Assembly (NCBI RefSeq): GCF_002117105.1
Contig: NZ_CP019343.1
Span: 1,116,001-1,180,000 of the forward strand
Reading direction: 5' to 3'
Origin: Oceanicoccus sagamiensis
GTDB lineage: Bacteria; Pseudomonadota; Gammaproteobacteria; Pseudomonadales; Dasaniaceae
Length of the DNA stretch: 64,000 bases
In this document: in pieces, positions 45,921 to 56,104 of the stretch
Position numbering within the stretch: the stretch's first letter is position 1
Layout: each line of letters begins with the position of its first letter
Position numbers and translations under genes: made by a program
The notes under the pieces: model-generated
Database searches by the model: none
The model's input: only the letters and a program-made list of their open reading frames with translations
What the model was told of the DNA's origin: nothing

Positions 45921-48230
45921 TCACATCGTTAAGGTCACACCACTGATAGCCTCTGCTTGATAAGCGGGCTGGCATAAAAATAAGCGGCGGCTTTTAATCC
46001 CCTGTTCTGTCATCCGCCGCTTCACTTGCTTGCCGCGTATATCGGCCAGGGCGATTAAAGCAGATTCAGGGATCGTACTCTCTTCGCCACCACGGGTTTG
46101 CAAAGCCTCTCTGTCACTATCCCCGGCGGTACCGCAAATGGTGAGTTTTAATTTCGGGCGCTCCAACATCAAGTTGCCGATCTTATCGACATAGGCCTGC
46201 TGCTCCTGCGTCATTTCCCCTGCGCCATCGGCATAGTCAATAGGGTCTAATTTGATGGTAGATAATTGCCCGCCTACATAATCGGCGGCCATCAGCACCG
46301 CACCATAGGGCTGCAGGGCCAGGGTCAGATAGCTGGTCGCACCGGTCCTGAGCGCTTTGGCCAGAGCATCGTTGACCACATCATCAATATTGATATCCGG
46401 CTGGTCCATACGGCCCTTGATCGGCACATCAAGCTCTATATTGTCATTGCTATCGCGCAGCATATTCAAGGCAAAACCCAGCGGTACATCTAACTGTTTA
46501 TCCATCGGCTGGGCTTTATCGGGGTCAACCGGTTTTAATTTCAGCTGCCGTAAAAATAATTGGTTATCCAGCAGGATGTCCTTATGGTCAATGGTTAGCT
46601 CAAAGGTATGGTCGTACTGGCCACGGGTCAGGTGGTAGCCCAGATAGGCTTCGGTATAGGGTGACACCACCGGCAGCGGTATCGCATCAAATTCACCCTT
46701 AAAATCCAGCGCTATTTCTTCAGAGTAAATAGTGGCTTCGCCAGTTAATAGCAGTGTTGAAAACTCACCCAGGCTGCCCTCAAAATCCAGCTTAAACGGC
46801 ACCTCTGGGTTGGCGCTATCATGATCAAGCACGCTGAATTTTTTGATATTAATCACTTCTCTTACCGGCACAGCAAAGCGATGATCCGTAAAGACGATTT
46901 TACCGCCATCCACTATTTCAGATTTTTTAATGGTAAAGACAAAGGGCTCGGCGCTGGAATTATCATCAGGCATCTGAGCGGCGTCCTGGGTATCTTCCAG
47001 ACCTTCCTCCAAGGTGCTTACCAGAGTTTGTATTCTCAATTCACCGGATGGCGTTACTACCACCTGGTATTGAATATCAGAAATTTGTAATAGGCTAACC
47101 ATTAAATGGTTGCCCTGCTTTAAGCTGATCTCCTTGAGACCCACTTGGCCGATATAAAATTTGCCCTCATCACTCTCATCATCATTAATCGCAGTGACGT
47201 TTTCAAGCTGTAGTTCTTCCACGCTGGTATTGAGTAATTCATCCACGGAGAATTGTTTTATGGCAAAACGCTCCCAGGAGATTAGGGCTATTTTTTCTTT
47301 GTCATCCCGAATGGATAAGCCACTGGATTCGGCATCCCCTTGTACGGTGTATTCAATGCCATCATCCACCATCGCCAAGTCGACAGACCCCTGCCAGGCC
47401 AATTTTTGGCTGGCCACCCCCAGCTGTTTATAGGCGGTATTCATTTGCTCCAGAGATAAGTCTGCGCTGATCTCGGCAACGATATCGCCGGCTTTATTTT
47501 TATAAGCGTTAAAATCACTGCTAAGGCTGATATTACCTAACACGGCCTGCCCGGCTAATGGCGCCAGTTGCTGCAAGCCTACTTTATCCAGCTTAATGCT
47601 GCCTTTTAGTGTGGGCTGGGGATCAATGGGAGTGGCGCTAATATCAATCCGTATTGGAGCATCGTTCCAGGCTGCATCCAGTACCAGGGTGGACTTAAGA
47701 TTTTGCCAGGTACTGAGGTTCTCGAGCGCTAACTGTTTGATCTCCAATAGGCCGTTGGCCTCTTTACTAACCAACTTGACCGTAACATTGTTTAGCTTTG
47801 CCTGATCAAGACCTAACAGCGGTAAAGTAACCGGCTCTTCCGGCTCTGCTTCTGGCTGATCGTTAGCCGCCAGAGGCAGTACGACTTCCCACTCTCCCTG
47901 CTCCGTTTTAATCACCGACAGCGCTAATCCGTCAAGCTCCAGTTGTTGTAGATGTATTTCTGAAAACAGTAACCGCAACAGGGCAATATTCAGGGAGACT
48001 CGTGCGACGTTGACTTTTTCCTGCTGTTCCCGCGCCAGACTAAAGCCATCCACGGCGACAGTACCGGTAAATAGATTCAGGTCTACATTTTCAATAGTGG
48101 CCTCGCCCAAACCCTCAGCAGCAATTATTTTCACCACAGCAAAACGCAGTGCTTCCGGCAACAGCAGTAACAACATAGTGATAACGACAATGACTTTCCC
48201 CAGCCGTCCTTTGATCAGTCTTACAATCAT
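45921..48230 (-). CDS. DUF748 / AsmA-like envelope protein
   Basis: 769 residues. One N-terminal transmembrane segment (VIVVITMLLLLLPEALRFAV) anchors a long periplasmic beta-rich chain. IENVDLNLFTGTVAVDGFSL, DITLDNQLFLRQLKL-like repeats and LRDSNDNIELDVPIKG are typical of DUF748. AsmA-like proteins are thought to help move lipids or tune outer-membrane biogenesis; this member's role is unknown. The C-terminal part LKLTICGTAGDSD resembles an OmpA-like solute-binding tail seen in the family. Confidence 0.85.
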   Translation of the reverse strand: MIVRLIKGRLGKVIVVITMLLLLLPEALRFAVVKIIAAEGLGEATIENVDLNLFTGTVAVDGFSLAREQQEKVNVARVSLNIALLRLLFSEIHLQQLELDGLALSVIKTEQGEWEVVLPLAANDQPEAEPEEPVTLPLLGLDQAKLNNVTVKLVSKEANGLLEIKQLALENLSTWQNLKSTLVLDAAWNDAPIRIDISATPIDPQPTLKGSIKLDKVGLQQLAPLAGQAVLGNISLSSDFNAYKNKAGDIVAEISADLSLEQMNTAYKQLGVASQKLAWQGSVDLAMVDDGIEYTVQGDAESSGLSIRDDKEKIALISWERFAIKQFSVDELLNTSVEELQLENVTAINDDESDEGKFYIGQVGLKEISLKQGNHLMVSLLQISDIQYQVVVTPSGELRIQTLVSTLEEGLEDTQDAAQMPDDNSSAEPFVFTIKKSEIVDGGKIVFTDHRFAVPVREVINIKKFSVLDHDSANPEVPFKLDFEGSLGEFSTLLLTGEATIYSEEIALDFKGEFDAIPLPVVSPYTEAYLGYHLTRGQYDHTFELTIDHKDILLDNQLFLRQLKLKPVDPDKAQPMDKQLDVPLGFALNMLRDSNDNIELDVPIKGRMDQPDINIDDVVNDALAKALRTGATSYLTLALQPYGAVLMAADYVGGQLSTIKLDPIDYADGAGEMTQEQQAYVDKIGNLMLERPKLKLTICGTAGDSDREALQTRGGEESTIPESALIALADIRGKQVKRRMTEQGIKSRRLFLCQPAYQAEAISGVTLTM

Positions 48231-48254
48231 GGTTTGCTAACTCTTTTATGGATT

Positions 48255-48440
48255 CTATAAAGCGGCAACTTTGCGTTTACCACAGCGTCTGCACTCTGAA
48301 ACAGTGACCAGACGGCCCTGTTTGACATCAAATTTTTGGCTGGTGACGATCACCCATTTATGGTGCCCCTGACGGCATAGCGTGCTGGCTTTTTTAGCGC
48401 TGTTGTTGTTTGGCGCTTTAAACGGAAGAATATCAGCCAC
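48255..48440 (-). CDS. Small zinc-ribbon-like protein
   Basis: 61 residues with CRQGHHKW near the middle and SECRRCGKRKV at the C-terminus, a Cys/His arrangement that could bind one zinc. Basic overall. Not recognised beyond that. It ends 24 bp before the DUF748 start, so they may be co-transcribed. Confidence 0.65.
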   Translation of the reverse strand: MADILPFKAPNNNSAKKASTLCRQGHHKWVIVTSQKFDVKQGRLVTVSECRRCGKRKVAAL

Positions 48441-48568
48441 AATGGCTCCACCCAGTCGGAATTAATGCTGCATATTAGGGCATGAGCTAAAAGGCCCGTC
48501 AAGTTGTTCAATGCCGCCAAAGGCAGTAACATCAGCGGCCCATTAACCTTTAGCCATTCGAGTCCCAC

Positions 48569-49051
48569 ATGCAAATCAGCAACAATACCGTCGTCAGCTT
48601 CCACTACACTGTGCTTAATGAAGCAGGAGAGGAGGTTGAAACCAGCCGCGGAGAAGACCCCAGCCTGTGTTTAATCGGCGCCAATAATACCCTGGCCGGC
48701 GTTGAGCAGGCGATGATAGGCAAGCAAGCGGGTGACAGTTTTAAAGTAAGCCTTGAGCCCCATCTGGCGTATGGCCTGTATTCAGAAAAGAATAAAGACC
48801 GCATTTCAGCCAAGTACCTCAAACATGAAGGCAAGCTAAAGGTGGGCAAGGTGGTAAGGCTTAATACCAATCAGGGTTATAAAACCGGCACCATCCTGAA
48901 AGTGGGCAAATTTAATGTGGATATAGACCTCAATCACCCACTGGCAGGGCAAGCCGTCAGTTTTGATATCGAGATTATGGCTGTTCGTGACGGTACGGCG
49001 GAGGAGATCGCCCATGGCCACGCCCACGGTATTGGTGGGCATAACCACTAA
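48569..49051 (+). CDS. SlyD-like FKBP-type peptidyl-prolyl isomerase
   Basis: 160 residues. The FKBP domain is visible (VSFHYTVLNEAGEEVETS, LAGVEQAMIGKQAGD, LEPHLAYG) with an IF-chaperone insert, then a short His-rich tail (HGHAHGIGGHNH), which in SlyD binds nickel. It catalyses prolyl isomerisation and chaperones folding. It is shorter than E. coli SlyD because the Cys/His tail is short. Divergent from the small zinc-ribbon gene. Confidence 0.88.
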   Translation: MQISNNTVVSFHYTVLNEAGEEVETSRGEDPSLCLIGANNTLAGVEQAMIGKQAGDSFKVSLEPHLAYGLYSEKNKDRISAKYLKHEGKLKVGKVVRLNTNQGYKTGTILKVGKFNVDIDLNHPLAGQAVSFDIEIMAVRDGTAEEIAHGHAHGIGGHNH

Positions 49052-49108
49052 GGCCAAAATGCTATTTCTATGACATAATGCGGGCATCATTCACTTAATC
49101 GACTGCAC

Positions 49109-49996
49109 ATGCTCGCTATTCGTCGTCATATAACAGTACTGTTAGCCACTCTGGTAACCGCCCTATTAGCCAGCAGCGGCGTGTTGGCCGACCCAGTATC
49201 TGATACCCGCAAGCAGTTATTTGAAAACCAGCGTAATCTGATTACGCTGCGCAAGGAAAAAGAAGCCTACGCTAAAGAGCTGCAGGCGGCGCAAGCGAAA
49301 CGCAATAACAGCTCGGCTAACGAAACCGCCAATACTGAAGCGCTGGATATCGACGCACTGGATGCAGAAATTCTCGACCTTGAAGACTCTATTGATATTG
49401 CCAAAACCATGATCAGAAATGTTTCTGAACTGGTCGCCCGGCAACGTCTGCTGCTGGCAACACTGGAAAGTGGCACACCCCCTACAGCTTTGGATATTGC
49501 ACTGAATAAAGCACTGAATAGCAACTTACCTGAACTGCTCAAAAACCTGTCTAATGATAAAGCGGCCCGCAAAGATATAGCCCGACTTAAAATTCTGCTA
49601 AAAAAACAGGCCAGACTGGATGCTAAGCCCTCTACGAATAGCAATGCGGTGTCTGTGGCTCAGGAGCAACAGGTTGCAGAGGATGAATTTTTACGGCTGT
49701 TGGCACTGTTTAGTGGCGGCAACGCCGACGAAGCAGAAGATAAAACTATTACGATTGCCGGCACCGATGGTGATACTGCTTATAGTGAAGATGATATTCT
49801 CAGCTATCTGGGGCATGAGCAGTACCATATGGAAACCATGGTACACAGTGGCAAGATGACGTTTACAGTAGATGGCCGCCCCTGGGAACTCGACGTGCCG
49901 AAAGAAGAAGATAAAGCGACCTATGTGCTTATTTACGATACCGGCAAGGAAGCACCCCGCCTGGTGATGTTTAATAAGTCACTGTTGCTCGAATAA
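49109..49996 (+). CDS. Exported coiled-coil protein of unknown function
   Basis: 295 residues. A signal peptide (MLAIRRHITVLLATLVTALL, ending about LADP) is followed by a heptad-rich coiled coil (about 30-120, LRKEKEAYAKELQAAQAK) and helical KDIARLKILLKKQARLDAK. A C-terminal domain has DDILSYLGHEQYHMETMVHSG and FTVDGRPWELDVP. Not recognised. Probably periplasmic. It is convergent with dtd. Confidence 0.72.
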   Translation: MLAIRRHITVLLATLVTALLASSGVLADPVSDTRKQLFENQRNLITLRKEKEAYAKELQAAQAKRNNSSANETANTEALDIDALDAEILDLEDSIDIAKTMIRNVSELVARQRLLLATLESGTPPTALDIALNKALNSNLPELLKNLSNDKAARKDIARLKILLKKQARLDAKPSTNSNAVSVAQEQQVAEDEFLRLLALFSGGNADEAEDKTITIAGTDGDTAYSEDDILSYLGHEQYHMETMVHSGKMTFTVDGRPWELDVPKEEDKATYVLIYDTGKEAPRLVMFNKSLLLE

Positions 49997-50017
49997 AGCC
50001 TAACGCCACTGGCATTT

Positions 50018-50455
50018 TTATAGCTCCAATAAAAAAGTAACCGGCCCATCATTGACCAAACTCACTTGCATATCCGCCGCAAATTGCCCCGTGGCCACCG
50101 TCATGGATTTTTGGCGAATTTTTTCTACCAACTGTTGATACAGTTTTTCTGCGATAGCGGGTTTGGCCGCTGAAGAAAAGCCAGGCCGTAAACCTTTTTT
50201 GGTATCCGCCGCCAGGGTAAATTGGGAGACCACCAATAAAGCCCCATTAATATCCGTGACACTTAAATTCATCTTGCCGTCAGGGTCGGAAAACACACGA
50301 TAGGCCAGCAACCGCTCAACCATTTTATCGACGGTGGTTTCATCATCGTGTTTTTCTACACCTAATAAAACCAATAAACCCTGATTGATTTCGCCAATCA
50401 TTGTATTATCTACGGTAACACTGGCTTCGGTAACTCGCTGTATTAATGCTCTCAA
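50018..50455 (-). CDS. dtd: D-aminoacyl-tRNA deacylase
   Basis: 145 residues, the family length. It removes D-amino acids mischarged on tRNA. Visible motifs are [12 protein letters not shown] (active-site strand) and the C-terminal [10 protein letters not shown] loop. The start codon is TTG at 50455 (TTGAGAGCATTAATACAGCG), the position where relatives have ATG, with AAAGAGAG a few bases upstream. The first ~25 codons are repeated in broken form three more times in the adjacent array. Confidence 0.94.
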   Translation of the reverse strand: MRALIQRVTEASVTVDNTMIGEINQGLLVLLGVEKHDDETTVDKMVERLLAYRVFSDPDGKMNLSVTDINGALLVVSQFTLAADTKKGLRPGFSSAAKPAIAEKLYQQLVEKIRQKSMTVATGQFAADMQVSLVNDGPVTFLLEL

Positions 50456-51095
50456 TCTAACTCTCTTTGTAGGGTGGATTATAATCCACCAAAACCGTTG
50501 GGTGAAAAACCGGTGGATTATAATCCACCCTACTTTTAGTCGGAGGCGTCAACAATACTAGGGGTGATTGATTTCGCCAATCATTTTTTATCTACGGTAA
50601 CACTGCTTCAGGAACTCGCCGCATCAATGCCTTCAATCTAACTCTCTTTGTAGGGTGGATTATAATCCACCAAAACCGTTGGGTGAAAAACTGGTGGATT
50701 ATAATCCACCCTATTTTTAGTCGGAGGCGTCAACAATACTGGGGGTGATTGATTTCGCCAATCATTTTTTATCTACGGCAACACTGCTTCAGGAACTCGC
50801 CGCATCAATGCCTTCAATCTAACTCTCTTTGTAGGGTGGATTATAATCCACCAAAACCGTTGGGTGAAAAACCGGTGGATTATAATCCACCCTACTTTTA
50901 GTCGGAGGCGTCAACAATACTGGGGGCGATTGATTTCGCCAATCATTTTTTATCTACGGTAACACTGGCTTCGGTAACTCGCTGTATTAATGCTCTCAAT
51001 CTAACTCTCTTTGTAGGGTGGATTATAATCCACCAAAACCGTTGGGTGAAAAACCGGTGGATTATAATCCACCCTACTTTTAGTCGGAGGCGTCA
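50382..51095. repeat. Tandem array of four 181-183 bp units with REP doublets and gene fragments
   Basis: Units begin at 50382, 50565, 50746 and 50927. Each has about 75 bp of the dtd 5' end, a REP doublet (65 nt: 50469-50533, 50650-50714, 50831-50895, 51013-51077) with a 21-nt spacer, then a pip 3' end piece. Only unit 1 holds true dtd and only unit 4 runs into true pip. In units 1-3 the pip piece lacks the 63 bp lying between two GGCGTC copies in pip (51089 and 51152). Units 1 and 4 share one version of the dtd piece, units 2 and 3 another. The dtd pieces in units 2-4 are frameshifted. Confidence 0.93.
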
Positions 51096-52060
51096 TCGCC
51101 TTCATCATCTGGCCTAAAACGTTTCGCCATATCTTTAGTCGCTCTGACCAAGGCGTCAACAATACTGGGCTCGGAAGAAGCATGACCGGCATCGCGAATA
51201 ATATTTAATTGGCTTTCGGGCCAGCGGTCATGTAGAGCAACAGCATTATCCAGAGTGCAAATCATATCGTAGCGGCCATGCACAATAGTCCCGGGAATGC
51301 CCCCCAGTATATCCGCATTATTTAAAATCTGGTTGGCCTCAATAAACCCTTTATGCGCAAAATAGTGCGCTTCAATTCTGGCCAATGCCAAGGCCACATG
51401 GGGTTCGCCAAAATGTTCAACCACTTCATGGTTAGGGCGCAAAGTGGCGCAGCGTCCCTCCCATAATGACCAGGCTTTAGCGGCACCCATACGGGCCAAT
51501 TCATTATCACCGGTCAGCAAATCGTAATAGGCTTCGATTAGATGATCACGACGGTCTTTGGCAATAGGGTGAAGATAGTCCTGCCAGTAATCCGGAAAGA
51601 TTAAACTGGCACCACGCTGGTAAAACCATTCCAGATCTTGATCACGGCAAAGAAAGATGCCGCGTAAAATCAAACCCATCACTCGGTCAGGATAACTCTG
51701 GGCATATAATAAACTCAGTGTTGAACCCCATGAACCACCAAATAACATCCACTGCTCTATACCCAGATGCTTTCTAATCACCTCGATATCTTCAATTAAT
51801 GCCTGGGTATTATTGTGTTTTAACTCAGCATGGGGAGTGGATTGCCCCGCCCCGCGCTGGTCAAACAAAATAATGCGATAGCGTTCTGGGTCAAAGAAGC
51901 AGCGGTTTTTGGCACTGCAACCACCACCGGGGCCGCCATGAACAAACAACACCGGGATGCCATCCGGGTCGCCACTTTCTTCGACATAGATTTCGTGGGG
52001 TTCTTCCACCGCCAGGCGGAAAGTCTGGTAGGGCTTTATTTCAGGGTATAAGGTCATCAT
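51080..52060 (-). CDS. pip: Proline iminopeptidase
   Basis: 326 residues, alpha/beta hydrolase that cleaves N-terminal proline. HGGPGGG forms the oxyanion hole, GGSWGS holds the nucleophile Ser, and the C-terminal HGRYD and DAGHASSEP carry the acid Asp and His. AGAAGGG lies 8 nt before the ATG. The 3' end (IVDALVRATK to DDASD) is the source of the fragments in the neighbouring array. Confidence 0.95.
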   Translation of the reverse strand: MMTLYPEIKPYQTFRLAVEEPHEIYVEESGDPDGIPVLFVHGGPGGGCSAKNRCFFDPERYRIILFDQRGAGQSTPHAELKHNNTQALIEDIEVIRKHLGIEQWMLFGGSWGSTLSLLYAQSYPDRVMGLILRGIFLCRDQDLEWFYQRGASLIFPDYWQDYLHPIAKDRRDHLIEAYYDLLTGDNELARMGAAKAWSLWEGRCATLRPNHEVVEHFGEPHVALALARIEAHYFAHKGFIEANQILNNADILGGIPGTIVHGRYDMICTLDNAVALHDRWPESQLNIIRDAGHASSEPSIVDALVRATKDMAKRFRPDDEGDDASD

Positions 52061-52083
52061 AGCGTAGACCCTTCTATGGATGA

Positions 52084-53427
52084 TTAGATAACACTTTGTA
52101 TAAAGGCCGTTAAAATTAACACCGGGCAGAAAAATTTAACGTAGGCCGGCCATATTTTCCAAAATAAGGTTTTCTCAATATCGGCATGGCCCTTTTGAAT
52201 TTCTTGCAACAGATTGTTGCGGTGCCAAATCCAGCCAACAAACAGGCACATTACTACACCTAATAAGGGCTGGCTATAGACCGTTGTCAGGTCAATCACA
52301 AAACCAAACAAGCTATCAAAATTCATTAATATAACAGTAGAAAATATAAAAATAACCGAACCGATTAGCAGGGTAGCCTGAAACCTGGAGGCACTGGTTT
52401 CTTCCGCCGCCAACGACACGGGTACTTCAAGCATAGAAATCGAGGAGGTTAATGACGCTATCGACATTAACAGAAAAAATGCAAAAGCCACCCAAAGACC
52501 AACGCCGCCCATGGAATCAAATAACACCGGCAATACCTGAAAGATTAAATCCGGGCCGGCAATTAAATCACCGCTATCGGTAAAAATATCGGCACCATAC
52601 TGCTTGGCGACATAGATAGCGGGAATAATTAATAGGCCGGCAATAAAGGCAATACCCGCATCCACTAAGGTTACTGCCGCACCGAGCTTGGGCAAACTTT
52701 CTTTTTCACCCAGGTAGGAGCCATAAATCAACATGGTGCCCACGCCTAGTGATAGAGAGAAAAAGGCCTGGCCCATGGCACTAACAATTAAGCCTGGACT
52801 GATCTGGGAAATATCCGGCAACAGGTAAACCCGTAAACCTTCAGCGGCGCCCTCTTGCATTAAAACATAGACAATCAATACCAGCAGCAGCACCAGTAAC
52901 ATGGGCATTAAACGCGTCGACCATTTTTCAATGCCCCCGGCTACCCCTTTGGCGATAATGGCCATGGTCAGTAGCATAAACACTGCCATAGAAATCAGGT
53001 TACGTTCAAAACCAAACTCCGTTAGCCATAGGCCCGCCTCTACCCAACCCAACATGGTAGTGACCGACTCTAATAAATAGGTCAACATCCAACCGGCGAT
53101 AATGGCGTAGAAACTTAAAATCAGACTGGCGACAATCACGCCGTAATAACCCACAAAAGAACCCAACTTATAGGTGGCGGGGCCGGTGGAAATACCTCTC
53201 AAAGCGGTTACCACATTGGCGCGGGCATGGCGGCCAATAATCAGCTCGGCCATTAAGGCGGGATAGGCCAAACAGAAGGCCAATACAAAATAAGCCAGCA
53301 CAAAAGCTGCACCACCATTGCTGGCGGTTTGGGTTGGGAAGCCCCAGATATTACCCAGGCCAATTGCAGAGCCCGCTGCCGCCATAACAAAGCCGGTATT
53401 GGAGGAAAATTGTTCTCTGGATGCCAT
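52084..53427 (-). CDS. Sodium-dependent transporter, NSS (SNF) family
   Basis: 447 residues with about 11 transmembrane segments. The NSS Na+/substrate motif is at the N-terminus: GFVMAAAGSAIGLGNIWGFP, followed by NGGAAFVLAY. Family members import amino acids or similar solutes with sodium; substrate here is unknown. It ends 23 bp before the pip start. Its paralogue lies at about 60-61 kb. Confidence 0.93.
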   Translation of the reverse strand: MASREQFSSNTGFVMAAAGSAIGLGNIWGFPTQTASNGGAAFVLAYFVLAFCLAYPALMAELIIGRHARANVVTALRGISTGPATYKLGSFVGYYGVIVASLILSFYAIIAGWMLTYLLESVTTMLGWVEAGLWLTEFGFERNLISMAVFMLLTMAIIAKGVAGGIEKWSTRLMPMLLVLLLVLIVYVLMQEGAAEGLRVYLLPDISQISPGLIVSAMGQAFFSLSLGVGTMLIYGSYLGEKESLPKLGAAVTLVDAGIAFIAGLLIIPAIYVAKQYGADIFTDSGDLIAGPDLIFQVLPVLFDSMGGVGLWVAFAFFLLMSIASLTSSISMLEVPVSLAAEETSASRFQATLLIGSVIFIFSTVILMNFDSLFGFVIDLTTVYSQPLLGVVMCLFVGWIWHRNNLLQEIQKGHADIEKTLFWKIWPAYVKFFCPVLILTAFIQSVI

Positions 53428-53497
53428 AGCTTAAGGTTCTTTATCAGGGGTTGATGTTATATCTGAATACTGACGGTTATTAAGCCAGCAGGCAAAT

Positions 53498-53529
53498 AAA
53501 AAAGGCGCTCTTTGCAGAGCGCCTTTTTT
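53498..53529. terminator. Bidirectional terminator
   Basis: GGCGCTC (53504-53510) and GAGCGCC (53517-53523) around TTTGCA, with an A run before and a T run after. On the minus strand it ends the TonB-dependent receptor gene. Confidence 0.92.
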
Positions 53530-53554
53530 CTAAACTTACGTCATTCCGTCATGT

Positions 53555-55924
53555 TTAGAAGCTCTTGCGAATGGTAACACCCATAGTGCGAGGCTGATTG
53601 GTTCTATAACCCAATCTGGCACGACCACCACGCTCACGGTCAAAGGATAAATCAACATTCTCATCAGTGATGTTATTGATGTATAACACAGTCTCCCAAG
53701 TACCTGAGCGAATACCAGTGCTGACGTTAATCAGGTGGTAAGACTCAAGCTCAAGATCAAGGCTAGTCACTTCATCACCAGTAGCGCCACCAAACGGCAG
53801 GCCGTGGGCAAAGTCACCGGCACCTTGTACCTGATCACCAGGCTGTGTAATACGCTCATCAATATACTGGAAGGTTGTAGAAATATAACCTTCTGCCCCA
53901 GGCGCAATCGCCGACGCATCGAAGTTATAAGTCGCTGTAGTAGCAAACTGCATCTCAGGTACAGAGGCCAGCTTATTACCATCTTCCAGACCGCCCAGCG
54001 CACCACCTGTGGCGCTTGGAATGGTTGAATCAAACTCAGACTCAATCACAGATAAAGCAGCTGAGATATCCAAACCGTCTAATGGCTGGGCGTTTAACTC
54101 AACTTCAATACCCTGAGTATGGGCATCGGGCACATTAAATACTACTCGAGAAGAACAAGAACCCGCATCCAGAGTCGCCTGCAAATCTTCGATATCAGCA
54201 TAAAATACCGCTGCATTAAATGAGAAGGTATCACTGATCTGAGACTTAATACCTACCTCATAGTTGGTCAGCGTTTCTTCATCATAATCCGGGTTACCAC
54301 CAAAGTTGATCACGTCATCAGCACTACATAAGCCAACGTTTAGTGGATCATTGGCACCACCCATTCTAAAGCCCTGAGAAATCTGGCCGTTGACGGTGGT
54401 CTGGTCTGTCATATCGTAGGCGAGTAACACGCGTGGATTTACACCATCAGCTGTCGTCTTATCATAGTCATTATCACCATTGGAGAAGAGACCACCGGAA
54501 TTAAATTCACGCTCTTCTTCAAAATCATAGTAACGTAAACCAAAAGTACCGTGCAGTCTGTCGGAGAAATCGTAGGTGACCTCACCAAATACCGCAATCT
54601 GCTCATTGTCATAAGGCAGGTCAGCGTTATAAGGAGAGTCGGTACCAAAGCCATTGGCTACTGCATCAGAAGTGCCATCACCTAGCTCAGCATCAACCAC
54701 CGCATCATAACCAGGTGTTGGCAGACGCTGCTCGTACTCTCGCTCAGAATCCGAGTAGAAGGCACCAACCAACCACTGCAAATCGCCATCGCCATTAGAA
54801 CTCAAGCGAATTTCCTGAGTGACCTGTTCAAGCTCGGTGTTATCACGCAGATTAGACGGCAGTAGTACTGCAGAATCAGGAAAGGCCAAGTCAACCGATA
54901 CACTACCGGTCAAAGCACTTGCATCACGGCTTACCAGAATATCCCGCTCGGTATAACTGGTAATCGAGGTCAAGTCGAAGCCATCGAAGTTAAGCTCTAC
55001 AACCAGATCGGCCAATAGACTTTCATCAGAAAACTCTTCATCCAAAAGCAAATACTGTTCACGTTCCTGCAGCTGGATTGCAGGGCGCGTAGTCGTGTAT
55101 TCGTTAGCATATAGGTTGTAGACTTCCTGGCGGTTAAAACCATCAGTCTCCAATTCCTGATAGACGATACGTGGAGTAATAGTCAGGCTATCAGAAGGCT
55201 GAAACTTGACCGCAATTCGACCACCAGTACGCGTTCCGCCATTCACATCAGTGTCTTTAGCGCCGTTCTCACCTAATGCATCGATATAACCGGCATACTC
55301 AGTGGTATAGGCAACAGCACGTACGGCAATGGTGTCACTGATTGGAATATTGATCATACCTTTAAAGTGGCCACCTTCCTCACCATCGGTCAGGGTATGC
55401 AGATCACCTTCAATCAAACCTTCTGTCTCATCGAAGGTTGGCTGGTTGGTAATATAACGAAGAGTACCCCCTACTGACCCCGAACCAAACAGCGTACCTT
55501 GTGGACCACGCAGTGTTTCCACACGGTTCAGGTCAAACAGGTCAAAATCTGGTGTAAACAATGATAAAGAAATCACTGACTCATCCAGATAGATACCGAC
55601 CTGCTCTTTAACACCTGGCTGGTCTCGGATTATTTGCCCGGCCGATACACCACGAATGGCAACCTGGCTCTGGCCAGGACCGAGGTTCTGGATGGTCAGG
55701 CCGGCCACATTACGGGCGATATCCTCAATACTACTGGCACCCGCACGGCGGATATCATCTTGCGTCTGGGCATTGATAGAAAACGGTACATCCTTGATTG
55801 ACGCATCGCGTTTGGTAGCGGTTACTATGACTTCTTCCAGTGTTCCTTGAGCCAAAAGGCCTCCGGAATATAAAGATGCCACAACCGCCGGTAAAATTGC
55901 TTTTACCAGATTGGTCTTTTTCAT
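53555..55924 (-). CDS. TonB-dependent outer-membrane receptor
   Basis: 789 residues. Signal peptide (to about residue 25, LLAQG), TonB box-like EEVIVTATKR, plug domain with NVAGLTIQNLGPGQSQVAIRG and VETLRGPQGTLFGSGSVGG, and a beta-barrel ending in an aromatic residue (TIRKSF), as needed for outer-membrane insertion. The substrate cannot be read from the sequence. Closest in style to the large marine receptor group with the VTATKR start. Monocistronic, bounded by a terminator downstream. About 180 bp upstream separate it from the divergent LysE gene. Confidence 0.95.
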   Translation of the reverse strand: MKKTNLVKAILPAVVASLYSGGLLAQGTLEEVIVTATKRDASIKDVPFSINAQTQDDIRRAGASSIEDIARNVAGLTIQNLGPGQSQVAIRGVSAGQIIRDQPGVKEQVGIYLDESVISLSLFTPDFDLFDLNRVETLRGPQGTLFGSGSVGGTLRYITNQPTFDETEGLIEGDLHTLTDGEEGGHFKGMINIPISDTIAVRAVAYTTEYAGYIDALGENGAKDTDVNGGTRTGGRIAVKFQPSDSLTITPRIVYQELETDGFNRQEVYNLYANEYTTTRPAIQLQEREQYLLLDEEFSDESLLADLVVELNFDGFDLTSITSYTERDILVSRDASALTGSVSVDLAFPDSAVLLPSNLRDNTELEQVTQEIRLSSNGDGDLQWLVGAFYSDSEREYEQRLPTPGYDAVVDAELGDGTSDAVANGFGTDSPYNADLPYDNEQIAVFGEVTYDFSDRLHGTFGLRYYDFEEEREFNSGGLFSNGDNDYDKTTADGVNPRVLLAYDMTDQTTVNGQISQGFRMGGANDPLNVGLCSADDVINFGGNPDYDEETLTNYEVGIKSQISDTFSFNAAVFYADIEDLQATLDAGSCSSRVVFNVPDAHTQGIEVELNAQPLDGLDISAALSVIESEFDSTIPSATGGALGGLEDGNKLASVPEMQFATTATYNFDASAIAPGAEGYISTTFQYIDERITQPGDQVQGAGDFAHGLPFGGATGDEVTSLDLELESYHLINVSTGIRSGTWETVLYINNITDENVDLSFDRERGGRARLGYRTNQPRTMGVTIRKSF

Positions 55925-56104
55925 GATTGTCTCCCCATTTATATTATTAGTCGTTAACGCTGCTATAGAAGCTATAGCCCCATTTCGGGTGAGGCTTTAA
56001 CAACTTAGTATTAGTTATAGCAGGTTTACGGCGAAGTGATCATAATATCTGCACTTTAACGGTGCAATAACCAAATAAACCATAAACCAGAGGCAAACAG
56101 CACC

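Noticed and set aside
50565-51000. Extra dtd start copies as small genes
   Set aside because: The dtd pieces in units 2-4 are shifted and stop after about 15-19 codons; they read as decayed copies.
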